From Guyanagaster necrorhizus (taxonomy: Eukaryota; Basidiomycota; Agaricomycetes; Agaricales; Physalacriaceae), in assembly GCF_019112545.1 (NCBI RefSeq), contig NW_025064920.1, positions 124,001-188,000 of the forward strand: 64,000 bases of DNA. The letters are read 5' to 3'. Position 1 is the first letter of the stretch, and each line of letters starts with the position of its first letter. Below, in pieces: positions 24,997 through 36,576 of the stretch. The translations under genes were made by a program, and so were the position numbers. The notes below the pieces were generated by a model, which worked only from the letters and a program-made list of their open reading frames with translations, did not search any database and was not told where the DNA came from.

Positions 24997-26930
24997 GCTA
25001 TAGGCAGGACATGTCAGCACTTTCCCCGGCATTTGGGGAGGAAAAATGGCGCAAATTCGGGGGAAGACCACTCACATGAAGGATTAAAGTGAATGGAAAT
25101 CTAAGTAAAAAAGAGGACTGAAGTAGTACAGAACAGCGTGTACTGGTACAGCAGAGAAATCGGGATGGGGGATGCCAAGGAAGGCGCAAAAGTCAGAGGA
25201 GCGAGGTTCAAACAAACACAAACATCGATGGCTCATCAAATCTTTTATTATGTAAATAAATAAACAAATAATCGTATTCTCTCTACTCGACTGTGACCAG
25301 GACTCCGCTCAGTAACTGCTCGGTACACTGCCCGCTTTCTCGTGCTCTTCCTGATCCTTTGAACTGCTAGCAATCGTCAGCCATGGCCGTCCTGTTTCTC
25401 GGAGTGGTGATTGTTGTTAGGCACGCGTCTCTGCCGAACTTCGGTCCGAGTCCATCCATCAACTCTCGCTGCCGGTGAGTCACATTAAGACGCGGTACTC
25501 AATAGTATCCAGACGTGGTTTTATATTGGTATGGAACGGGCTGAAACGAGATGTCGCATCACAATCAAAATCTTGTCTCCCATGTGAACTTTAGCTTCTA
25601 GTGAGGCACCGACGTTTGACCGGTGTTGGTCAGATAATTTCTTGATGCATCGCATCTCGTTCCTACTTTGGAAGCAGTGATAATCGATTGCTTTTTCTGA
25701 ACGTAATCAAAGGTGAGAACTTGCTATTAACTTCTTATATGTTCTGACGCCTTGAATTTGGCAGACGCTAAGCAGCTTTCGTCAATACCACGCTCGGCGC
25801 CGTTGCAAGCCCTTTGGCTCTGAATTTCTGCGTCTTGCACTTGTCTTACAACCAGGAACGCTCTTCCTGATGGCAAATGTCGTGTTGGGGGCTTTCGGAA
25901 GACTTCGACACTACACATGTATGGGAACTTTGACGGTCCCGAAGAGATGCTCCGAGTCACAGGACTGTTTCCCTCGTGCTGAGAAAATAAATGAAGGATG
26001 TTTTGCACTTCATCAATAATATGTTTGGAGTCAAGTACTGCATCCGCATCCATTGGGTACTCAGGGTGTTCGCAGGGATGATTCGAGGCCTTTTCCCTAC
26101 GAGTGAATGGTACGCCGAAGGGAATATTAATAAATTTCGGGGCCAGTATGTGCCACCCCCTTTCATTTCGGGCTAACGACTGGTCCAACCATTCTTCTCA
26201 TAGGTTTTTCTTCACGGAAGCTCTTTTGATGAAACGCGTACAGAGGCTTCCCCAGTAAAGCTGGGTGGCCGTAAGGTGGTGATTGAGGAGAGAGCGCGTT
26301 ATATGACGAGGCCCCGGCCTCTACGCTCGGTGTTCCTGAGTGCTTCTTCGGTGAGATCTTCCTTACCGTACTGAATCTTGTCGTCGGGATGGCACAAGAG
26401 TTCGAATTCATCGTTCCTGTGAGTGGTATATGGAAGTAGAACAAAGAAAAATTCTGCAAGCGCTGCAATCGTCCAATATTTCAGAAAGGCTTCCTCTGAT
26501 GAGCAAAACTGATCGCCGTTTTCATCTTGGACATATTTTGCGACGCAGTACATGAGGCAAGGAGTCCACGGAGTGTCACTGCCTTGATGGGGCTTATGCC
26601 GTCCCGATCGCATGCCTATATTGCGAGTTAGAAGGCGCGACGAAAAAGTATCAAATTGGGCCTACCAAAACGTACAACAGCCGACGAGCAGCACAAGCGC
26701 TACTGCGATCGCCTACATGTCTGACCATCGGTGACCGCCGACAAGATATCCCAAAGTGTGACTATGCGACAGAGGTGGAGAAGGGTCTGATCCAAACACG
26801 AATACGAAAGGCTCAGCTGCCGTTTAATTTACGGCAAGGTATCATACATTGTTCAAGAATGCTAGGATTGCCCATGTCGCAGCCGGTTAACACAATAGCA
26901 TAAGACACAGAGGAACGGTGCAAAGCATAA
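24997..26930. other. Intergenic with unassigned minus-strand frames
   Basis: Contains the G3BP leader and promoter. Two minus-strand frames (25727-26188 and 26299-26613) are open for over 100 codons. The second includes protein-like text (CSSEEAFLKYWTIAALAEFF), but neither has a good ATG or a recognised domain. They may be remnants of a gene upstream or downstream of the P-loop gene. I do not call them. Confidence 0.4.
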
Positions 26931-29748
26931 CTAATTAGGATCTAGCCCAGTATCCAAATCATCAGCGTAAGGTCCTTCAATAATCACCGCCTTATCACCA
27001 TACGTGATCTCTAGTGTCAAATGCATCTCTAGGTTCTGGGCGACGCCAACACCGGGGAGACCAGGAGCCCAATCAGAGTACTCTGGACCAAGGCTCAAAA
27101 ACGGCTTCATATTTTTGAGAAGACGAAGAGATCGTAGATTATCCCCCTGGAAGCTAGCATCCTAGCGTATTTGAACTTTTCGTCCTCCTTGATTACTTTG
27201 TAGACTGAGGGTGAACAACCAGATATTACGATCGTATACCGGGGGTGTGCCTCGCTAGCCTTTTTGGCCTTCCTCTCGGGCTGACTCTTAGGGTGGGAAG
27301 TGACTCTCGACGGGGTGTCTGTTGTTTCAGTCGATGATCCTCGATCCGTCGGTGTCGTGGATGGTTCTAGAGGTGCTGGTGTCTTCGGACGCTTCCCGAT
27401 GATACCAAGTTGCATCAAGATGGCAACATAAGGCACATCAACATCCTCGTCCTGATTGACTTAAAATCTAAGCGTTTCTGCATTGATAGTATAATTCTTC
27501 CTCTCGGCATTCACCTTGTCCTTGATTGAGACAAAGATCCCTGAGTGGTGAAATTTCTCTAGCGGCAGTTGGTCGACGTTAAAGCCTCGATGTGCAGCCA
27601 AGTCTTTGGGGACAATGAGAAGAAGGAAGATGTCGATGATGGGATGTCCAGACGAGCACTGCCATGCGATGTCATGGATGAACACTGCAAAAGCTGAGCC
27701 AGAATTGATGGCATCAGGAGATCCAGCACATCCAAAGTAGGTGAAGCACACGTATCCGTCTTTGAACGCCTCTTCAAAAGTCTCTCCTCCAACGCGACTA
27801 TCAGGCTGTAGAAGGGCAACCAAGAAGTCCAACAGAAGCACAGGTCGAGAACAGATAGCCTGCTTATTATCTTGAGCAATTGGCATCGAAAGATTTTTCT
27901 TATCCAACATTAACTGATGTATTGCCGCATCCCAACGTAAGAAGAAGCCGGCCAACGAGTTCGCCCCGTTCACCCTTGCCAATCAGATTTTCCTCAAGAA
28001 GGAAGCAGATGAGGTTCCGAGGGATGTCTGGATCTCATATACTCTTTATGGTCCGGCACGGAAAACGCCACCCGCATGTGACCCTTCAACATCTCCTCTT
28101 GCAGATGACGAGCCTTCTCTCAGCGAGGCTCATATTCAATCATACAATCATAACTCTGACATCCGCAAGGACCGTTTTGAACAAATCAGGCTCTTCATTC
28201 GAGGCGTCCCTTTTAGACGTCTCATTCACGGGAATACCCTGATGAATCGCGAACTGAGGAGTCTCTGCGCAATCTTTACGTGTCAATTTGGACAGAGCCA
28301 AAAAAAAATGAGCCATTGTTCGTCGGCGCCAGTATCAAGTATTGCATGCCACCTAAAATATTAAATCAGTGCAATGAAGGTTAGAAGGACGTCAAAACCT
28401 ACATGGGCCACCCAAAGCAAGCAAGATGTTCGATGCTCTGTATGTGTTCAAACGTCAATCCGGGATCGTTGTATCGAAATTTTGCATAGACATCAAAGGG
28501 GAGAATGGTGAAGGGTGCAGGTGACTTGATTATGATGCTGACTGCCCGGGCTAATGATTGGTCGGACTTGGGTCGGTCGAGCAGGCTCAGCACCCCAGTA
28601 GTCGACATGAAGATGATAAAATGGTTGGAACCACCAAGATCAGCCATCGCTGAGCACAGAGTCATAGTTATTTTGATTGCCGGGATCCTTGAATGCCAGA
28701 GTATGAGCCTCGTCGATATACATCAATAGCTTCAACTTCATGTTGGAGTCGAGGATGTTGATCAGATTCTGGTAGGACTCCTTTGTTACTTCGACAAGGT
28801 TCTTCCGCTCAATGGAAGGCGCTGACTGAGAGGAGGCGCGCTTGACTTCCGACTACCAGAACATGAGCGTCCTGCATGATAAGGTTAACTGACAGGCAGA
28901 TGTCACTTCTCGAGCCCGTTCAATGACATCATGGTACAGATTCCTACGATTATTAGATTCTGCGTTCGCCAGAGAAGTGCTGTATCCTTTCCTGTTCCGT
29001 TTCCTGGGAGGGTCTTCAGTACTTTCCTAACCTCGTCGAAAAGAGTGCACAAGAAACATAGGTATCGAATATGGAGAGGTCCGCCAGGAGAAATCAAGTA
29101 GTTGCGAAGTTCGGCGTCTGGATCCAGATATGCTGTGGCCAAGTCAGATAGAACGATATGATTTATGGAACAAGGACGTACGAGCTCCACCACTAGAACT
29201 GTCTGTCTCTCTGATATTGATAGGAATAGTAAAACAACGAATGGAAATCAAGTTGGACGTACTACTCGTAAGTACACCCGTGGTCTGGGGTAGCCGGATA
29301 GCACCTATGAGATGATCCCGAGTCAGCTTTGCAGGTGATTGGCCGGTAGATATATTTACCAAGGTCTGAAAAGGTTACGGACACTCTGGCGCGTACTTTC
29401 ATGATGGAACAACTTACGTAAAGCATCCAGGACGATGTCGAAAAATTCCTTGTCACTCGCTAGAAGACGGCGGAGGTGCTCGGTGGTGACTTTCGGGATA
29501 TCTATCTCTGCCTTCCCAAAGTGACTGGCTGCGCCTCTCAGCAATTCTCCTGCAAACAGCGCTAGGAACCCCAATCTTAATCTGTCGACAGGATCGTACT
29601 CCATCTGCAAGAGGTTTTCAAGGCCATTGCGTATCATAGGTTCTAGATAAAGATCGACAACACTTTGGACCTCCTCTGGGGTGAGTCGTTCATCGAGAAG
29701 TAAAGGGGGAGAGGAACATTTTTTTGCTGGGAGGAAAGGAAATGTCAT
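26931..29748 (-). pseudogene. P-loop NTPase-like protein with 'YIDEAH' Walker B, frameshifted
   Basis: Resembles the large Agaricomycete family of P-loop proteins often annotated as hypothetical or Crinkler-like. Domain order: an N-terminal helical region from the ATG at 29748 (LTPEEVQSVVDLYLEPM), a Walker A-like segment KTLPGNGTGKD near 28990 with D where S/T is expected, Walker B LLMYIDEAHTL near 28705-28730, sensor-like HFIIFMSTTG, then APFTILPFDVYAKF, CFGWPM, and a C-terminal domain with GGETFEEAFKDGYVCFTYFG and AWQC, ending with TIVISGCSPSVYKVI. Several introns are evident. At least two reading-frame breaks are not explained by introns: between NNYDSV and AMADLGG near 28650, and in a C5 run at 27143-27147, after which the frame continues as LRLLKNMKPFLSLG to a stop at 26931. 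It is either a recent pseudogene or carries homopolymer base errors. Confidence 0.6.
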
Positions 29749-30222
29749 TGTCAGAGTGCGAGTGTTTGGTAGAAGAATTTCCGCCTTCGTGGTCCATGAT
29801 CAATGAAGAAAGATAGGAAGATCGTGACAGGAAAAGTGAGTGGGTGAATATTCGGAACACACCACGTGAGTCCTAAACAGGAAGTCTGACCACCAGTTAG
29901 CTCAACTAGTAAAATAGAAGGTATAAACTGTTTGGACCATTTTAAAGAGAGACGGTTGGATTCCTAAGGCAAGCTAGTTAGGAGGTGGTTCAAGGTCATT
30001 TTCTCAAAGGGTTTGGGGCATTTGATGAGGAGATAATGAGGACATTAGGTTTGGAACATTTTAGATTAGCTTTAGGACATTCTGAGACAGGAAATTTGAT
30101 CCAACAACAATCTAAAGTTCTTTCCCGTCGAGGCGTCATGCTCCAGGCAAGCACTATTACTACGCAATACTGGGATTTCAACATAATACACTTAGTACTT
30201 TAGGGCCTGTACAATTAAACAT
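29749..30222. other. Intergenic, no gene seen
   Basis: About 470 nt. The part near 29985-30075 has repeated short words (AGGACATT, GGAACATTTTAG, TTAGGACATT) suggesting a low-complexity or repeat remnant. It contains the promoter of the P-loop gene. Confidence 0.4.
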
Positions 30223-30900
30223 CTAGCTTGCGACGGACATGCAAAGTATCCCCACCATCACAAAGAGCATGACTGTCTCTCCAGTATACGCGGCAAGTAC
30301 GACATACTCGAGCCCGAGTGTCTCTATACCAAAGTAGTGCCCCACAAGAGGCACCCCAGCCACGCAATCCAATCCGACTTTGCAACCGACCAATACAAAG
30401 TTGAGGAAAGCCCAAACCATGGCCGCTCCACCCCAAGCACACCAAAAACAGGCGTGAATCGAAGCGTCTACCACGCAAAACGGAAGAAACGTAGCCATGG
30501 ATCCCCAGAATCCAACCAGGAACGTTGACCACAGGCTAGCTTCGGAATAAGGGCTTGGGGCGGTGTTGAGGTGAAGCAGGAACCAGTGGCCGGTGACGAT
30601 CCAGGCGGCGCTGGTGGCGCTGAAGATTCCGGCGAGTATGGCGACACAGATAAGAGTGAATGGGAGGATGATCAGGAATCCGACGGTCTTGCCGAGGATC
30701 TCGATGCTCTGACTTGCGTAGTAGGGTGCTCTGTTATTAGCCGCCTGGGAGTAACCTGGTAGCCGATTGTGAGTTTTAAGTTTTAATGATACGGGAGTTC
30801 GACGACGGCGCTGACCTGGGCCAACTTCTATGGTTCCGTAGTCAGGATAGGTGTGGGAGGTGGCATTCCTGGAACGACCATACTGATCAAGAGTAGACAT
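30223..30900 (-). CDS. Multi-pass membrane protein of unknown family (copy C)
   Basis: A single-exon frame of 225 residues, distantly paralogous to copies A and B. Shared features are a polar N-terminus with PDYGTIE, the block VTGHWFLLHL followed by PSPYSEASLWSTF and VGFWGSM, then FLNFVLVGCKVGLDCVAGVP, LVGHY and a final hydrophobic segment. The rest has diverged strongly, so this copy is older than the A/B duplication. It sits 12 kb from copy B with no amidohydrolase beside it, so the link to that enzyme is not obligatory. About four to five membrane spans; no catalytic or binding motif. Confidence 0.72.
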   Translation of the reverse strand: MSTLDQYGRSRNATSHTYPDYGTIEVGPGQRRRRTPVSLKLKTHNRLPGYSQAANNRAPYYASQSIEILGKTVGFLIILPFTLICVAILAGIFSATSAAWIVTGHWFLLHLNTAPSPYSEASLWSTFLVGFWGSMATFLPFCVVDASIHACFWCAWGGAAMVWAFLNFVLVGCKVGLDCVAGVPLVGHYFGIETLGLEYVVLAAYTGETVMLFVMVGILCMSVAS

Positions 30901-31649
30901 TACGACAGATCCTTGTTGATCCTGGTAGAGAGAGGCTCGATGTCGAATTTCAAACGTGGACAGTCGGTGGGTGGAAGCACGATGCTCATTCCTCCGTCAA
31001 CGTTTTATGTATGAGCACGGTAAGCGCCTAGCGCTTATCGATTGTCTTCTATTACAGGAAAGGCTGTAGACCAAGAAGTTACTTGAGCATTCTCGTGGGA
31101 GCAACGCGGTTAACACCCCAACATCTCGAGGCGGTCACGAACTTCACCCGACCGCTATGTAGATGTCGGTAAGGCTGACCCAAATGTATTTGATCCTTGA
31201 TATGAAGGGATGGTACAATGTCCGCCCCAGAGCTTTGGGAGAAACTCATATATCCAACTCTTTTCTATATTTGCATTGTTCAATATGGAGGTCATGCTGC
31301 ATAGAGTATTAGAGACCAGCGATGGCTTTCAACCAATAAATCGATGCATTGTCTGACCGAGAGGGTACTTCTGGGTATGAAGATATGATTGCGTATGTAC
31401 CTGGTATACACCCACACTAAGAAAACATGATTAGCAATCAAATTTAAGAGCTGATTGACTTCTCACTTCCGTTACAAAACGCCACTCCCATCATGCAAAG
31501 GTTGGTTAAGAATTAATTATTTCCTGGATTCTCACATGTTAGCAAACGAGAAGCTCGACCAGCTCATAAACCGTTACTCCGTCTCAGATAAAAATGATAT
31601 AGCAAATCCGGATATCATCACAAGTGCGTTCTAGTCCTAGTCGCTTCCA
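30901..31649. other. Intergenic, no gene seen
   Basis: About 750 nt between copy C and the ion channel gene. No coding chain, RNA or clear repeat. Confidence 0.45.
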
Positions 31650-33025
31650 TCACTGCTCCCTTTGCTTGCCCTTGTCCATCACCTGCAATAACCGCTGGAT
31701 CATCGCACCCTGCGCCTCCACGGTCGCACTCAGGCGCTCGATCTGCCTGCTCAACTCCGTCTGATTTTGGGCCAACTTCCTGTTTGACAAGTCTGTTTTC
31801 TTCGGCCTGCTCGACGTACTGCCTGCACTAAACAGCGGCCTCGTCAGCGTCGGCGAGTCAGCGATATCCAGTTCGTCAATTGGCTGACGCTGGTTCTCAG
31901 TCATCTTTTCCCAGACGAGACTGAACTCTCGTCCCAGAACAAAGCTGGGGAGGGCGATGAGGAGCAAGCCGAAGAGGAGTAAAGGCAGTGTGACGAGACG
32001 ACCGAGGAAGGAGCGAGGGGTGATTTCGCCATACCCGACTGTGGATATTGTTACGATGACGAACCAGGCTGCTGCAGGTATAGATGCGAATTGCGTGGGG
32101 TCACCGTCAGAGTTGACGAAAGTCTCTAGTGTGTCATCCCAGGTACCACGTTCGATAAAGTACCTTTGATGATATCAATACAGCGATAGTAAAAGAATAT
32201 TTCTGGGCTCACAGAAGAGTGCTGAAGATGGTCATTAGCATGATCACAAAGAACCCAATTGCCAACAGCGCGTGCTGGGATCTCCGGACCGAGAGGAACA
32301 TCACTTCGATGGTTCTGTATAAGAATTAGCCTTTGGTCTTCGGGGGTTGATATGACGCACAGAAGGATAGTATTGTTGTACTTGAAAGGTCTAAAAACCC
32401 GAAGAAGTCTGAACATGCGGAGAATGGAGAACCTAAAGAAGACGCTCTACTAGTGCTGTTAGCTGCCTGCAGATGGTGTTCAAACGGATAAATGCTCACC
32501 GTGTCTTGTCGTAGCATAATCTCTATATAATAAGGCAATACTGACAACAAATCTATTATCCCGTAGAAAGCTGGGATCCCCATGAGCGAAACCATGACGA
32601 TGCAGAAACGCATTGCACTCACATACCATCCACCTCAGCAAACTCATCCATGAACCACTCCATGCTATACACCGCGCAACATATTCCACCGTGAACAATG
32701 CTACCAAACTCGTCTCAAAGCCAAACCAGAACCGTGTTGATATGGAGTGAAACGCCGGGACGGTTTCCATCACCGTTACGATTGCCGACAGAACGATCAA
32801 GAACGTCATGAGGATGTGTATGAGGAACGCCCCCGCTGATGACGTCGGTTGTTCGAGCAGGGCATGCAGGTCACGCTTCCATGGTGGACGTATGTTGTCC
32901 GACGTTGGGTATATAGACGCGTTGGAGTGGGTGAATATATCGTGTATGTCGTGGGGCTCTTCGGTCAGAAAACCAGAGTCTGGGCGTGGACTCGACCGCA
33001 GTCGGTTCAGCTCAATGTTTGACAT
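31650..33025 (-). CDS. Voltage-gated potassium channel, six-TM Kv type
   Basis: Voltage-gated K+ channel subunit, expected to form tetramers in the plasma or vacuolar membrane. Five exons (32623-33025, 32500-32570, 32361-32446, 32213-32314, 31650-32163) sum to 1176 nt, 391 residues. The transmembrane layout is canonical: S1 about 66-86, S2 100-120, S3 136-155 (IIDLLSVLPYYIE), S4 163-180 with regularly spaced arginines (RFSILRMFRLLRVFRPFK), S5 203-223, pore helix AAWFVIVTIS, selectivity filter TVGYGE (262-267) and S6 about 275-300. Filter position 267 is Glu instead of the usual Asp. The C-terminus (about 345-391) is a predicted coiled coil that could drive assembly. The start is the ATG giving MSNIE; a TTG three codons upstream is not needed. 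All functional elements are intact. Confidence 0.93.
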
Positions 33026-35956
33026 TGTGCACAAGAGAGCTGAATTTTATTAGAAAAAGGAGACAGGTAAGGAGATGAAAACGCCAAAAGTCGAGTCTGA
33101 CGTACAGGTGTTAAAAATTTACGTCCAACGTCGTTTAGGGATGCCCAGGAGATATTTTTTTGCGATACGTCAAGAGTGAGAAAGCATGGGTAAGGTAACA
33201 GGGTGAAAATGAGTAGACGTGGAAGTGGTAGGTTGCCAGATGTCCTTCGGCCGGAGACAAGTGAAATTAACTATTAGTTTCGAATTTTGACATAAATAAT
33301 TCCTCCGTGATATCTCAGATCACGTGCCATTGACGCGCTTCGGACTCGGAGCCTGAGTCAAGCTCGCGTCGCTCACTTGTTGTTTCGCACCACTTCCTTC
33401 CTTAAATTTTCACCACTGGCCTATTATTTTGCTCCCAAGGAAAAGATCTTATACGGTCCTGTAAATTTTATTACCCACGTTTAGTTGAGGCCTCTGGGAA
33501 ATTGGATACGTGCGAGTTAACCTTTAGCTGATGATTGGCAGCATTTCATCTCATATCTCCTTGTCTTCAGTGCATTTTGGCTACAGGAAGTCATCAGAAA
33601 CGGCCCTTGTGTTGTAGGGGAAGCGAATTTGGAAAAGGGGCGTACTTTTCATTATCAAGATGTCTTCTACCTATGCGGACCGAATTGACTACCCACGATG
33701 TTCAGCATCCCAATGTGCAGACGCAAGGAGAAGGCTGCGGAGGCGGACTTCTCCATTCGTCTGCTGTACGCTGTGTATTCTGGAGATTATCAAACGTATA
33801 AACGCCAGTATACGCGAGTCGTGGCAGCCAAAAGAGATGATATCTCCTTCGATAGATGTGATTCCTGTCCTGGCGTCTCAGAGTCTTCACCGCAAGGTAG
33901 CATATATCCGCATTCCAATCCTGAAAAAGACCTTGACTTCTCATATTTTCTGTTTAGCGCGCTCTCTGCACGAAACACAGACCGAGTTTTAGCTCGACAT
34001 CTATCGACTCACCAACCATTTGGTCAAAACCACGCCATGGGACTCAATGCAGCAAGGGTTTGAGTGCTGGGCTCCTATATGTTGAACCTCACGGATTGAC
34101 GTCACCAACCAGAACACTTATACCTCTTGTGTTTTTCATCAGCTTTTTCGTGTCCAACTGCAGAATCTCCACTGTCCTAGTCTGGAGGATGTTAGCATTC
34201 ACGAGCTCCTCCGGCGCATATCGATCTATTCACCCACCTCCGAATATCCCGGCCTCCGTAACCTCTCCACGCCACGATCCCCGCTGCTCCAAGCTCTATA
34301 ACCTGCGTCTAGGCTGCGTCAAAATCAAGCAAGGGCGCAGTTTTCCAAAGACAAGGCCCGAATCATGGGTTTCAGACTGGACACTTGGAGAATGATATAG
34401 TTGTTTGCGACATTCTATCTACGACGACAGAGTCTCGAATGTCGACGAGGTTGCGATGTGCGCAGGGGGCCCTCGATTCGACCAGTCGTAGCACAGGATA
34501 TTGGACCGGCTCCTCTGTCCCGCACTTCCTCCCGGCCAACTCCTCTGTTGCTTAGTTCCCCAATCACTAGACTTCCTTTGTGGAAGCAAGTACTAGACGT
34601 ACCAAGATCGTTCTACTACGTCCTGTGGCGTCGGCGATTGAACGGATATAGTACGTTTTTCGGATTCCCTAGGAACGGCGCCTCGATTATTCACTTCTCA
34701 GGCCACTTTGGTTCTCAACGAGGGATACGGTAGTGTTCTTTACCCGATAGCGACAAGTCCCTTTATGTGTTCCGTGGAGACGAGTTTGTTCATCGTTTGC
34801 ACTGGGCCCCATTCATTTTTATCGGCGCATCTTTTGCTTTGCGAGTCAGGTATGGAGTGTACATTGTATTGGTGTCGCTCTTGGTCTACGATTAGTGCCT
34901 GGGAATCTACAAGCAACGTCAAGATCTTGGCGTCCATGCATAGCGGATCAACATGATCTATCGTGGACGCCGGTACGTCATCCAAACTCCACTTATTGGC
35001 GTAGAACCATGATAAGTGCCTTCCGCTTCGTGAGACAATAACTTGCTCTTGTGGAGGCAATTGTCGATGTTTATCAACCTTCGGGAACTATAAGCCTGCT
35101 ATTAGGCTCCTCCGGTCCGACTGAGCAAATGGTATTCAAGGACGGGTTTTTCGCTTGTAGGTTTCTCACCTGTACGTTTCGCTCATCAGCCCCTCTAGTT
35201 AATCATTTATCATAATGCTCAGCGGCCAGTCAAGGCGATCACGGATAGTGCGGCCCAAAAATCAACCCATCTTCGCCGTAAATATTGGGCCGAATGGTCA
35301 TACGACCTCCGTCCTCCGCATTCATTTCCACTATTGACGGACGAACATATGCTAGTTCGTAATGTGATTATGGTGCCGTGGCTCGGGGAATGGGAGAGGG
35401 GCTGCGGTGTCCACCTATTATTTGGCTCCACGATCCTCGTTTTCAATTTAAATTAGCGCGACAGGAGTTGTGAGGAAGGTGAACGTGTACCGCTGGTCAT
35501 GATCATCCCTGCGCTTTACTGCGCAGATCTCTCACCATTGAATTCCAGAGTCACCACGGGAAGTCGAAGCCATGCTAAGTCACAATGTTCCCTCGTCCGC
35601 AGTGCTGATTGTGAGACCCTCATCGCGGGAAGTTCGCCTCAAGGATCGCTGAGATTGAACCTTGCTTCTCGGAGTTTTTGTCGGACACTGTACTCATCCG
35701 ACAAATCTTGAGAAATCCTGACAATATCCCCTTTCTGTCCTGGCAGCTCAGTATGGGTGTCTGATAGCACGAGAACGGTGATATCGATCCGAGTCATTCT
35801 GTCATCGCGGCGGAAGAGGGTTCCGACCGCCTAAGACAAGGAGTAACCGTGACCCTGAAGGAGTCGTGCAATACACGTTGCATCATTTCACGCGTCTTAT
35901 ATATATACCTTTCCTTCTTTCCTTTATCTTCAATTCCACCCCTGCCTTTTTTTTCG
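33026..35956. other. Gene-poor region; possible decayed gene on + strand
   Basis: Nearly 3 kb. Between about 33660 and 35460 the plus strand has many short coding-like pieces in changing frames (for example LHCPSLEDVSIHELLRR near 34155-34210) interrupted by stops. This looks like a decayed gene, perhaps of the F-box/leucine-rich kind common in Agaricomycetes, but the evidence is too thin to name it. Confidence 0.35.
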
Positions 35957-36576
35957 ATGATGAGCCTCTCCCTACGCACCAGCAACACCGAGCCACCATC
36001 TCCTACACCACCATCGGCACCCCGACCAGCATCTGTTGCAAAGGTCGCGAACTTCCTTGTCAAGATGCGGCGGAACTCTCCGGTACACTGCATAGAGTCC
36101 TCTTCTGGGGTTGCGCCGCAGTCGCATCCTGGTGTGGAGGAAGGGATGGGGTGCCAGAAACGAGAGCCTATGGAGGTGACGGATACGTTTATCTGCCTCG
36201 GCGCTGTCAATGTCAAGTTGCTCCTGCGCGCGTCGCGGGGCGTTCTGCTCGAGACCGCAGAGCATATAGGCGGCAACGTGCTTGTCGATGAGAGGTGCGT
36301 TCGCCGTATACACGGCTTGATTCGCGTCGCTTAACAGAATCTCAGGTGGACGTGCACAATACGCGAACCGAAGAATCGGCCAAATGGGACATTCAAAGTC
36401 CAAGTATGTCTTCCGCCATCGTTGAATATGTTAGTGAATTGACTGTTTCCTCCTAGATACACTATTTTGCCTCTGCTGCACGTTCATCACATCCGGACCC
36501 TCACAGACCTGTCTCACTCGAGTCCGCGAAGGGCGTACCGGGCTTGATGACCATAGTCAAACGCAACGACATCTAA
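35957..36576 (+). CDS. Small conserved-looking protein of unknown function
   Basis: Three exons (35957-36294, 36346-36403, 36457-36576) sum to 516 nt, 171 residues, with clean GT-AG junctions. There is no signal peptide and no membrane segment. The N-terminus is S/P-rich (MMSLSLRTS, then PSPTPPSAPRPAS); the rest looks globular, with MEVTDTFICLGAVNVKLLLR, then RWTCTIREPKNRPNGTFKVQ, IHYFASAARSS and a C-terminal GVPGLMTIVKRND. The last motif looks familiar from hypothetical proteins of other Agaricomycetes, but I cannot attach a function. The start is the first of two adjacent ATGs; the frame is open further upstream, but only through a pyrimidine-rich leader. Confidence 0.65.

Noticed and set aside
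25727..26188. 153-codon minus-strand frame as a gene
   Set aside because: Begins only with TTG, has no domain, and the overlapping frame is about as open; kept as unassigned.
34740..35060. 106-codon minus-strand frame
   Set aside because: No recognised domain, and the plus strand here looks like a decayed gene that would create such shadows.
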